NCBI GenBank assembly: GCA_015258785.1
Contig: JABZHP010000063.1
Span: 1-6,576 of the forward strand
Length of the DNA stretch: 6,576 nucleotides
From: Atopobium sp.
GTDB taxonomy: Bacteria > Actinomycetota > Coriobacteriia > Coriobacteriales > Atopobiaceae
Direction: 5' to 3'
Shown: piece after piece, positions 1 to 5,595 of the stretch
How positions within the stretch are numbered: position 1 is the first letter of the stretch
Layout of the letters: every line of letters begins with the position of its first letter
The notes under the pieces: model-generated
The model's input: the letters and a program-made list of their open reading frames with translations, nothing else
Database searches by the model: none
What the model was told of the DNA's origin: nothing
Made by a program: the position numbers and the translations under genes

Positions 1-84
1 GTTCATGCGAGGACCCTTCATCAGGTACTTAGGGCCGTGATCTCCGCACCTATACTCAAAATCGTTCTCGTTGACAATAAACAT
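1..84 (-). CDS. N-terminal fragment of a small protein, possibly cupin family, third gene of the lsrR-lsrK unit
   Basis: Only the first 28 codons are visible; the gene continues past the left edge. Reading leftward from the ATG at 84-82 the frame is open, and the peptide starts MFIVNENDFEYRCGDHGP and continues KYLMKGPRMN. A ribosome binding site (AAAGGAAA on the minus strand) lies about 7 bases upstream, which supports this start. The GPKYL..GPRMN pattern resembles the start of small single-domain cupin proteins as I remember them, where the metal-binding histidine motif follows shortly after. That motif would be outside the window, so the family call is weak. The gene lies 94 bases downstream of lsrK on the same strand with no clear terminator between, so it is probably co-transcribed with lsrR and lsrK. 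It does not resemble the starts of LsrF or LsrG. A role in handling phospho-AI-2 is possible from context only. Confidence 0.5.
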   Translation of the reverse strand, partial: MFIVNENDFEYRCGDHGPKYLMKGPRMN

Positions 85-138
85 CTTGCTTTCCTTTCAG
101 GCGCAACTTGTACTGCGACCAAACGTTCTTCTTGTGTG

Positions 139-164
139 CCACGCGTATCTGCGGCGCAGCGTGG
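139..164 (-). other. Short inverted repeat in the lsrK-downstream gene spacer
   Basis: CCACGC (139-144) and GCGTGG (159-164) form a perfect 6-base inverted repeat with a 14-base loop. It sits in the 94-base gap between the lsrK stop and the next start. No T-run follows on the minus strand, so it does not look like a Rho-independent terminator. A processing or stabilising hairpin in a polycistronic mRNA is possible, as is chance. The rest of the spacer (85-178) shows only the ribosome binding site of the downstream gene. Confidence 0.25.
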
Positions 165-178
165 TGTGCTCCCGGTGC

Positions 179-1741
179 TTACAGACCAGGTGCTCTCCAC
201 ATGCTCTTGACCTTGCCCTCTTCTGCAAGCTCAAGCTGACTCTTGTAAACATCCTTCCACTGGACATACAGCTGGTCGTAAACAGCCTTGTTGTCGGGGT
301 TAGGGGAGAATGTCTTATCCCATTTAACAACGCGCTTTGCACCCTCAGCGATGCTTGGGTAGATGCCCACACCGTAGCCTGCTAGAACAGCGGCGCCCAG
401 AGCAGTTGCCTCTTTGACCTCTGGAATGCGAACGTTCTTGCCGGTAACGTCGGCAACAATCTGTGCCCAAAGAGGGCTCTTGGAAGCGCCGCCTGCAAAG
501 ATGAGCTCGTCTGGCTCATTGCCGGTAGCCTCTTTGACCAGGTCAATGTGGCCACGGACGAGAAGGGCGGTGTTCTCCAAAATTGCGCGATAGAAGGTGT
601 ACTTGTTGAAACGCTCTGGATCAAGCTCAAAGTTGGTGAACGTTGGGCTTGCGTGAGTCCAGTGGATGTAGTTCATAACATCACTGAAGCAGCAGAGCAT
701 ACCGTGGCTACCTGCAGGAATCTCTGCGGCGTGCTCGTTCATGACGTCGTACACGTCAATGCCACGCTCTTTTGCCTCAGCCTTCTCTGCCTGGCAGAAG
801 CCGTCACGATACCAACGCATAACCAGACCAGGCTTGAATGCCAGAGCCTCGTACTGCCAAATCTGTGGAATAGCGTGGCAGTTTACACGGACGCGATAAT
901 CTGGGTCTGGAGTGCTCTTATCGGTGTTGAACTCGTACTGCCAGAAGCTACCACCAAAAACGCCAGCCTGACCAGGTTCGCAAGCGCCAACGCCAATCAT
1001 GCCCAGCTGGCAATCGCCGCCGCCAACAACAACAGGCGTACCTTCAGCAAGGCCGGTCTCTGCTGCAGCGTTTGCAGTTACAGCGCCAAGAACTTCTCCG
1101 CACTCGATAACCTGGCCAAACAGGTCATCGCGAAGACCGCACTCCTTTGCAATCTCTGGATCCCAGGCGCGCTCTTCCAGGCTCATGATGCCGGTGGTAC
1201 TGCCGTTTGATGGCTCAACCGCAAGAATACCGGTGAGCTTGTAAGCAAGCCAGTCGTTGAACATGCCAATCTTGGCTGCCTTGTTGTAGATTTCTGGCAT
1301 CTTGTTCTTAACCCAAAGAAGACGAGGTAGAGCGCCTAGTGCATAGGTCTGACCACTCTTCTGGTAAATCTTCTTTTCAAGCTCTGGATCCATATCAATG
1401 AGCTGCTTGACCTCGTCAACGCTTCGAGCGTCAACGTTAGCGCACGCCCAAATCTCATTGCCGTCCTGGTCATACAAGAGGATGCCCTCGCGCATGCAGG
1501 TGGTGGAAATACCAGCGATTTCTTTAGGATCAATGGAGGTCTTTGCCAGAACCTCTTTGATGCAGTCCAGGGCAAGCTGCCAGTCAGCAACCCAATCAAA
1601 GTCCATGCTGCCAGGCCAACGAGGGTCCTCATGGTGCTCCCACTCGCGCTGAGTAACCCCAACCTGCTCACCGTCAACACTAAAGAGAACGGCGCGAATA
1701 CTTCCTGTTCCCGCGTCTAGTGCAAGAAGATACTTGCTCAT
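179..1741 (-). CDS. lsrK: Autoinducer-2 kinase LsrK (FGGY family)
   Basis: This 520-residue FGGY-family carbohydrate kinase is predicted to phosphorylate linear AI-2 (DPD) with ATP in the cytoplasm. That traps the signal in the cell and makes the ligand that inactivates LsrR. The N-terminal phosphate loop DAGTGS is at residues 9-14. MREGI (83-87) and WACANVDAR (98-106) match E. coli LsrK almost exactly. VVVGGGD (237-243) holds the likely catalytic aspartate D243. The C-terminal ATPase-fold motifs are FAGGASKSPLW (415-425) and KEATALGAA (443-451). The protein ends MWRAPGL, against LWKAPGL in E. coli LsrK as I recall it. Length is close to the 530 residues of E. coli LsrK, the difference being a shorter N-terminus. 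The start is supported by an AAGGAGG site 5 bases upstream (1747-1753 on the plus strand). It lies 14 bases after lsrR and is surely in the same operon. These LsrK-specific blocks, with lsrR and lsrACD beside it, make a xylulose or glycerol kinase unlikely. Confidence 0.95.
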   Translation of the reverse strand: MSKYLLALDAGTGSIRAVLFSVDGEQVGVTQREWEHHEDPRWPGSMDFDWVADWQLALDCIKEVLAKTSIDPKEIAGISTTCMREGILLYDQDGNEIWACANVDARSVDEVKQLIDMDPELEKKIYQKSGQTYALGALPRLLWVKNKMPEIYNKAAKIGMFNDWLAYKLTGILAVEPSNGSTTGIMSLEERAWDPEIAKECGLRDDLFGQVIECGEVLGAVTANAAAETGLAEGTPVVVGGGDCQLGMIGVGACEPGQAGVFGGSFWQYEFNTDKSTPDPDYRVRVNCHAIPQIWQYEALAFKPGLVMRWYRDGFCQAEKAEAKERGIDVYDVMNEHAAEIPAGSHGMLCCFSDVMNYIHWTHASPTFTNFELDPERFNKYTFYRAILENTALLVRGHIDLVKEATGNEPDELIFAGGASKSPLWAQIVADVTGKNVRIPEVKEATALGAAVLAGYGVGIYPSIAEGAKRVVKWDKTFSPNPDNKAVYDQLYVQWKDVYKSQLELAEEGKVKSMWRAPGL

Positions 1742-1755
1742 CAGATCCTCCTTGT

Positions 1756-2670
1756 TTACGAAAGAAGCAGCTCAGCAGCGGTGTCTGAATCCGTGATCAG
1801 CACGTTCAGATAGCCGCCGTTAAGCACTGCCTTAATTGCCGTAACTTTATCTTTGCCACCAGCAACGCCAACAACGTTCTTGAGCTGGCGAAGCTTGTCC
1901 AGATCGGTACTAATGACGCGATCTTCAATTTCTGTCTGAATAAGATTGCCGTCTTTATCCATAAAGTGATTCAAAACGTCACCGACGGCTCCTTGCATCT
2001 TAAGCACGGTTAGTTCGCCCTCGTTAAGGATGCCATTGCGCAAAACGGTAGCGCCCTCAACTGCGGCGCCGATGCCGACCACACTCATGTCTGCATATTC
2101 CGTCATAGTGGACACGTCTTGCAGGCTTTTCTCGTCAAGAAGTGCATCGCGCACTTGGCGAGAAGACACAACAAGTGGAGACGGTGTCAGGAACAGGTGC
2201 ATGGAGTAGGCGGTGGTGCCAACGGATGGCAGGTAGTAGCTCACGCCGCCCGTAAGGCTTACAACGTTGAGTGACTCTTCGCGGTTCTTGGCAAGAAAAC
2301 CCAGCATGCGGCTGACGGTGTCGCCGTAGCCAATGTTGAGGTAGCCGTCCTCGCGCAGGTGATCGGAGACGTAGTGAGCTGCGCCCTGAGCAATAGATTG
2401 GTTAATAGCAGAGCTGTCCAGGGGAGTTGGGACCACAAAAGCGTCCTTGAGGCCAAAGCGGTCAATAAGGAGCTGTTCTGCGGAAACGCGCTGGCTATCG
2501 TTCTTTCTGAAGCTGAATTGAACAATTCCCTGAGCGCGAGCTTCCTCAAGCAGACGAATAACTTTTGCACGAGAAACGCCCATGACCTCAGCAATCTGAG
2601 CCTGGGTGTTATCTTCCATGTAGTAATACCATGCAGCCTTGGTGGCTAGTGCATATGTCTGCTCGTCCAT
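1756..2670 (-). CDS. lsrR: LsrR-type transcriptional repressor (SorC/DeoR family)
   Basis: This 304-residue SorC-family regulator is predicted to repress both divergent lsr units and to be released by phospho-AI-2. An N-terminal helix-turn-helix spans about residues 21-46 (QAQIAEVMGVSRAKVIRLLEE core). The rest is a SorC sugar-phosphate-binding domain with family landmarks: GYGDTVSRML (114-123), VVSLTGGV (136-143), VVGIGAA (197-203), GDVLNHFMDKDGN (230-242) and the C-terminal GVAGGKDKVTAIKA (268-281) followed by LITDSDTA (291-298). Length is near that of E. coli LsrR (317). A GGAGG site (complement of 2675-2679) 4 bases upstream fixes the start. It is the first gene of the minus-strand unit and diverges from lsrA, as in enterobacteria. 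The SorC assignment is secure from sequence; the AI-2 specificity follows mostly from lsrK and lsrACD beside it. Confidence 0.92.
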   Translation of the reverse strand: MDEQTYALATKAAWYYYMEDNTQAQIAEVMGVSRAKVIRLLEEARAQGIVQFSFRKNDSQRVSAEQLLIDRFGLKDAFVVPTPLDSSAINQSIAQGAAHYVSDHLREDGYLNIGYGDTVSRMLGFLAKNREESLNVVSLTGGVSYYLPSVGTTAYSMHLFLTPSPLVVSSRQVRDALLDEKSLQDVSTMTEYADMSVVGIGAAVEGATVLRNGILNEGELTVLKMQGAVGDVLNHFMDKDGNLIQTEIEDRVISTDLDKLRQLKNVVGVAGGKDKVTAIKAVLNGGYLNVLITDSDTAAELLLS

Positions 2671-2683
2671 CCGTCCTCCAGTT

Positions 2684-2716
2684 GATACTTTTGTTTAATG
2701 ATAAAACATTTGTATC
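2684..2716. repeat. GATAC/GTATC inverted repeat in the lsrR leader
   Basis: GATAC (2684-2688, within GTTGATAC) is mirrored by GTATC (2712-2716, within GTATCTAAC), so the arms read GTT-GATAC and GTTAGATAC with a one-base difference. The longer form TTGTATC (2710-2716) also recurs inverted as GATACAA at 2819-2825. It lies between the proposed lsrR promoter and the lsrR start, so it could be an autoregulatory operator. In AT-rich DNA short matches like this can be chance. Confidence 0.25.
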
Positions 2717-2732
2717 TAACATACTAGACTTC

Positions 2733-2761
2733 ATTATAGTAATTATTCTCCCTATTAACAG
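2733..2761 (-). promoter_or_regulatory. Candidate lsrR promoter
   Basis: On the minus strand a perfect TATAAT -10 hexamer (complement of 2733-2738) lies 62 bases upstream of the lsrR start codon. The -35 region, at about 2755-2761 with a 16-17 base spacer, reads TGTTAA or CTGTTA and is a poor match to TTGACA. That fits a weak or regulated promoter. The start of transcription would be near 2725, leaving a leader of about 55 bases that contains the GATAC inverted repeat. Confidence 0.5.
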
Positions 2762-2775
2762 GAAGATATACTACA

Positions 2776-2857
2776 AATACCATAATTGCGTATAGAGGTA
2801 TTGCGGACTATTGTTCATGATACAATCAAAAATACCATTCACGGCAGTAATAATACC
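2776..2857. promoter_or_regulatory. Repeated AATACC hexamers, candidate LsrR operator half-sites
   Basis: AATACC occurs at 2776-2781, 2831-2836 and 2852-2857, and as its complement GGTATT at 2797-2802. That is four copies in 82 bases. The first and the inverted copy form an inverted repeat with a 15-base spacer. The inverted copy and the 2831 copy form a wider one. Their place between the divergent genes, around the expected lsrA promoter, is where LsrR should bind. The role is inferred; I do not recall an experimental consensus to compare with. Confidence 0.4.
2821..2826 (+). promoter_or_regulatory. Weak candidate -10 element for lsrA
   Basis: TACAAT matches the TATAAT consensus at five of six positions on the plus strand, 129 bases upstream of the lsrA start. 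No convincing -35 hexamer lies 16-18 bases upstream. A second pairing, TTGCGT (2786-2791) with TATTGT (2809-2814) at a 17-base spacer, is about as plausible. The repeats around both would suit repression by LsrR. A lsrA promoter must lie somewhere here, but I cannot fix it. Confidence 0.2.
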
Positions 2858-2868
2858 GTTTGCCGTGA
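2839..2868. repeat. Inverted repeat TCACGGCA-N14-TGCCGTGA upstream of lsrA
   Basis: A perfect 8-base inverted repeat has arms at 2839-2846 and 2861-2868. Nested in it, 2841-2859 (ACGGCAGTAATAATACCGT) is a 19-base quasi-palindrome with seven of nine pairs matching. Overlapping its right arm, ACCGT (2855-2859) and ACGGT (2868-2872) can pair instead. As DNA this is a good candidate operator for a dimeric or tetrameric regulator such as LsrR. As RNA the two pairings exclude each other, but this matters only if transcription starts upstream. Confidence 0.45.
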
Positions 2869-2873
2869 CGGTG

Positions 2874-2908
2874 CTTTGAAGAATGCCTATTTATAGATAT
2901 CTTCAAAG
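2874..2908. repeat. Perfect 9-base inverted repeat in the lsrA leader
   Basis: CTTTGAAGA (2874-2882) is mirrored exactly by TCTTCAAAG (2900-2908) around a 17-base AT-rich loop. G-T pairs could add two more pairs outside in RNA. It ends 46 bases before the lsrA start. T-rich DNA follows only later (about 2915-2942), so it is not a classic terminator. It could be a second operator or a 5' leader hairpin that affects stability or read-through of the lsrACD mRNA. Confidence 0.45.
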
Positions 2909-2944
2909 TGTGAGATTTTGTACGGCCGTTTGTTTTATTTTGGT

Positions 2945-2950
2945 AGGAGG
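2945..2950 (+). promoter_or_regulatory. Ribosome binding site that sets the lsrA start
   Basis: AGGAGG stands 4 bases before the ATG at 2955. An in-frame ATG at 2883 would add 24 residues, but it has no such site and the extension runs over the leader inverted repeat. 2955 is therefore chosen as the start. Confidence 0.85.
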
Positions 2951-2954
2951 TACT

Positions 2955-4508
2955 ATGGGTGAAACTTTTGACATCGATATCGATGCCACTGACCCAAAGT
3001 CGCCTGAAGGAAAAGATGCGTGTGAGCAGTGCGACACACTTCTTTCCGTCCGCGGAATCAAGAAGTCATTTGGTTCCAACGAGGTATTAAAAGGCATTAA
3101 CTTAGATTTGGCGCCAGGAGAGGTCATCTCTCTTATTGGTGGCAACGGTTCCGGTAAATCTACCCTCATGAAGATCATCATGGGTATTTACTCTGCCGAT
3201 GAGGGAGAAATTTCTATCGATCGTCAAAAGGTTGATATCTCCAACCCTAAGGCTGCACTTGCACACAGTATCTATATGGTTCCTCAGGAGCCAATGCTGT
3301 TTCCTAACATGACCGTTAGAGAGAACATCACCATTGGCTTTGAGGCTCCAAAAGCCGAGCTCAACAAGATGCTCGAAGATACTATGAAAGAGATTGGCTG
3401 GGAGCTTGACCTGGATCGCAAGGCAATGACGCTTTCCATTGCTGAGCAGGGCATGGTTGAGATTCTCCGCGGTCTTATGCGCCACTCCGAGATTCTTATT
3501 CTGGACGAGCCAACTTCCGCACTTACCTTTGACGAGGTACAGAGCCTCTTCAAGGTAGTCCAGGAGCTCAAGCAGAAGAACATTGGCATTATCTACATCA
3601 CGCACCGCCTGGCAGAGGTCTTTGAGATTTCTACCAGCATCGGTATTCTGCGCGACGGCGTTATGGCTATGCGCGGCAAGGTAGAGGACTTCACGCGAGA
3701 AGATCTTGTACGCGGACTTCTTCCACCAGACGCAGCAGAGATTAAAAAAGAAATTGCCGAGAGTGCAAACATTGATTACGACGCAGAGCCTATTTTTGAG
3801 CTTGCTGAGTTCACCGGCTATGGCTTTGCTGACGTAAACCTCAACATTTATCCAGGCGAGATTGTTGGTCTTGCAGGTATCGTTGGTGCAGGTAGATCAG
3901 AGATGGCTACCACCATTTACGGTATGGATAAGGTATTGGGCGGCAAGGTATTTGTCGATGGTAAAGACATCACTGGTAAGTCCACCAAAGACGTTATTGC
4001 TGCAGGTCTGAGCTATGTTCCAGAGGACCGCTTTAACGACGGTCTGTTTAGAATCCGTGACGTTGCCGAGAACACCACAAGCTCTCTGCTTGCTAACTCT
4101 TCCCTGGGTAAGCTGCTGCTTAACCGCAAAGAAGAAGATAGGGTTTCTCAGAACTACGTTGATAACTTCCGTACCAAGGTCACAGGCCTTGATCAGGAGG
4201 TAGGCGGCCTCTCTGGTGGTAACCAGCAGAAGATTGTTATTGGCCGCGCATTCTCGGTTGCTCCAAAGGTTGTTATTTTGGACGAGCCAACCCGTGGTAT
4301 TGACGCTGCTGCTCGTGGCGATGTGTACGCCGTTTTGCAGGAGCTCCGTAAGCAAGGTGTTTCTATTCTTCTGATTTCTTCTGATATGGAAGAGATTATT
4401 GAGCTTGCTGACCGTGCGTTCACCATGTACCAGGGACGCATTAATCACGAGTTCAAAAAAGAAGAAATTACGCAGGACAACCTCATGTCCGCTGCATTTG
4501 GATTGTAG
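2955..4508 (+). CDS. lsrA: AI-2 import ABC transporter ATP-binding protein LsrA
   Basis: This 517-residue protein has two fused ATPase domains of the RbsA/MglA sugar-importer class and would power AI-2 import through LsrC and LsrD at the inner face of the membrane. Domain 1 has Walker A GGNGSGKST (62-70), Q-loop region VPQEPMLFP (109-117), a degenerate signature LSIAEQGMVEI (160-170), Walker B ILILDEPTSA (180-189) and switch histidine H217. Domain 2 has GIVGAGRSE (308-316) in place of Walker A, with R where lysine is usual, plus a standard signature LSGGNQQK (419-426) and Walker B VVILDEPTRGID (439-450). The split between one canonical Walker A and one canonical signature is normal for this class. 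PQEP.LFP and VEILRGLMR match E. coli LsrA (511 residues) closely. The N-terminus carries an acidic stretch of about 27 residues with a CEQC pair (23-26). Its TAG stop overlaps the ribosome binding site of lsrC. Confidence 0.94.
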   Translation: MGETFDIDIDATDPKSPEGKDACEQCDTLLSVRGIKKSFGSNEVLKGINLDLAPGEVISLIGGNGSGKSTLMKIIMGIYSADEGEISIDRQKVDISNPKAALAHSIYMVPQEPMLFPNMTVRENITIGFEAPKAELNKMLEDTMKEIGWELDLDRKAMTLSIAEQGMVEILRGLMRHSEILILDEPTSALTFDEVQSLFKVVQELKQKNIGIIYITHRLAEVFEISTSIGILRDGVMAMRGKVEDFTREDLVRGLLPPDAAEIKKEIAESANIDYDAEPIFELAEFTGYGFADVNLNIYPGEIVGLAGIVGAGRSEMATTIYGMDKVLGGKVFVDGKDITGKSTKDVIAAGLSYVPEDRFNDGLFRIRDVAENTTSSLLANSSLGKLLLNRKEEDRVSQNYVDNFRTKVTGLDQEVGGLSGGNQQKIVIGRAFSVAPKVVILDEPTRGIDAAARGDVYAVLQELRKQGVSILLISSDMEEIIELADRAFTMYQGRINHEFKKEEITQDNLMSAAFGL

Positions 4509-4518
4509 GAGGTGACGT

Positions 4519-5595
4519 ATGGATCTTGTAAAGCGCCTTCTCAAGGCTAGGGGACTGAGCAGCCTCGCATTCCTGATTGCTCTCTTTATTATTGTTGGTG
4601 CAATGAATCCTGCATTCTTGACGCCAGCAACAATTGCTGCCTGCTTTAACACGTCCGTTGTCTACACATTGGTCGCTGTTGGCGTGGCTTTCACTCTGTT
4701 CATTGGTGAGATTGACGTTTCTGTAGGTTCCAACCTGGGTCTTGTTGCTGTGGTAGTTGGCAGCATGCTGAGAGATGGAACTCCACTTCCTGTTGCTTGC
4801 CTGGTAGGTATTCTTATTGGTGTAGCAATTGGCCTGGTAAACGCCTGGGGCGTTGCCGTTATGAAGGCTCCATCGCTCATCTTTACCCTGGGTACCAACG
4901 GTGTTCTGCGCGGTATCGTTTACGTGTACACCAATGGTCAGTGGGTTGAGAACCTTCCTAAGGAGTTCAAGGACTTCTCGGCAGTAACCGGTATTGGCGA
5001 CTTCACGGTGTACTACTGCGCAGTTATTGCACTGGTCATTCTGATTCACTTTGCACTGACCCAGACCCGTCGTGGTCGCTGGTTTGCAGCAGTTGGCGAT
5101 AACGCTAACGGCGCAACTCTGGTTGGTATTCCAGCTCTTCAGACCAAGATTCTGGCATACGTCATCTGCGGCGTTATGGCAGCTATCGGCGGCATCATCT
5201 TCTGCAGCCGTATTGGCTTTGTTACCCCAATGAGCGGCAACGGCTACGAGATGAAGGCTATCGCAGCCTGCGTTCTTGGCGGTGTTAGCCTGCTTGGTGG
5301 CGTTGGCTCCGTCCTTGGTGCAGCTGTTGGTTCCGTCATCATGGCATCCATCAGCTACCTGTTGGTCTTCATGGGCTTCTCGTCAAATTACGACAACGCA
5401 ATTACCGGCGTTATTCTGATTGTCATTGTTGTTGTGGACGCCCTGCTTCAGCACCGTTCCATTGTTCAGAACAGGCATGCTCGTCTGAACGCACGTGTTT
5501 CTCCAAAGGCAACTTCTGAGGTTCTTGCAGAGCAGATTGCAGACTTTGGTGAGGAAGCAATGAGCCCTTTGGGTAAGAAGGGCGGTGTTCGCTAA
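4519..5595 (+). CDS. lsrC: AI-2 import ABC transporter permease LsrC
   Basis: This 358-residue membrane protein of the branched RbsC-like permease family would form one half of the AI-2 channel with LsrD. Hydrophobic segments run from about residue 15 to 310. Family landmarks are GEIDVSVGS (63-71), TNGQWVENLPKEFKDFS (138-154) and EMKAIAACVLGGVSLLGG (244-261). These align with TGGKWIEGLPAELKQLS and the matching EMKAIAACVLGGISLLGG block of E. coli LsrC. After the last membrane segment comes a charged, soluble tail of about 48 residues (311-358), likely cytoplasmic; total length is slightly above the 342 of E. coli. The start follows an AGGAGGT site at 4507-4513 that shares bases with the lsrA stop codon, and only 10 bases separate the two genes. 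This is a tight operon arrangement that suggests coupled translation. Confidence 0.93.
   Translation: MDLVKRLLKARGLSSLAFLIALFIIVGAMNPAFLTPATIAACFNTSVVYTLVAVGVAFTLFIGEIDVSVGSNLGLVAVVVGSMLRDGTPLPVACLVGILIGVAIGLVNAWGVAVMKAPSLIFTLGTNGVLRGIVYVYTNGQWVENLPKEFKDFSAVTGIGDFTVYYCAVIALVILIHFALTQTRRGRWFAAVGDNANGATLVGIPALQTKILAYVICGVMAAIGGIIFCSRIGFVTPMSGNGYEMKAIAACVLGGVSLLGGVGSVLGAAVGSVIMASISYLLVFMGFSSNYDNAITGVILIVIVVVDALLQHRSIVQNRHARLNARVSPKATSEVLAEQIADFGEEAMSPLGKKGGVR

Noticed and set aside
139..164. Rho-independent terminator after lsrK
   Set aside because: The stem is only 6 bases with a 14-base loop and no T-run follows on the minus strand.
548..1210. Long plus-strand open frame opposite lsrK (220 codons)
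   Set aside because: It lies wholly within the well-supported lsrK gene, has no ribosome binding site or recognisable motif, and is explained as a shadow of the real reading frame.
179..1741. Alternative reading as a xylulose or glycerol kinase
   Set aside because: The MREGI, WACANVDAR and C-terminal APGL blocks and the adjacent lsrR and lsrACD genes are specific for LsrK.
2922..2929. 8-base palindrome ACGGCCGT before lsrA
   Set aside because: It has no unpaired loop for a hairpin and does not extend further, so it is most likely a chance palindrome.
2883..2954. Upstream in-frame ATG giving lsrA a 24-residue extension
   Set aside because: No ribosome binding site precedes it, the extension covers the leader inverted repeat, and a strong AGGAGG sits right before the ATG at 2955.
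2671..2954. CRP-type site (TGTGA-N6-TCACA) or Gram-positive cre site in the control region
   Set aside because: No sequence close to either consensus was found by eye; the E. coli lsr operon depends on CRP, but that cannot be shown here.
3876..3902. Loss of the Walker A lysine in the second LsrA domain (GAGRSE) as a possible inactivating change
   Set aside because: Fused sugar-importer ATPases of the RbsA/MglA class normally have this degenerate second Walker A, so it is not a defect.
3897..4652. Long minus-strand open frame opposite lsrA and lsrC (251 codons)
   Set aside because: It crosses the lsrA-lsrC junction antisense to two clear genes and shows no family features.
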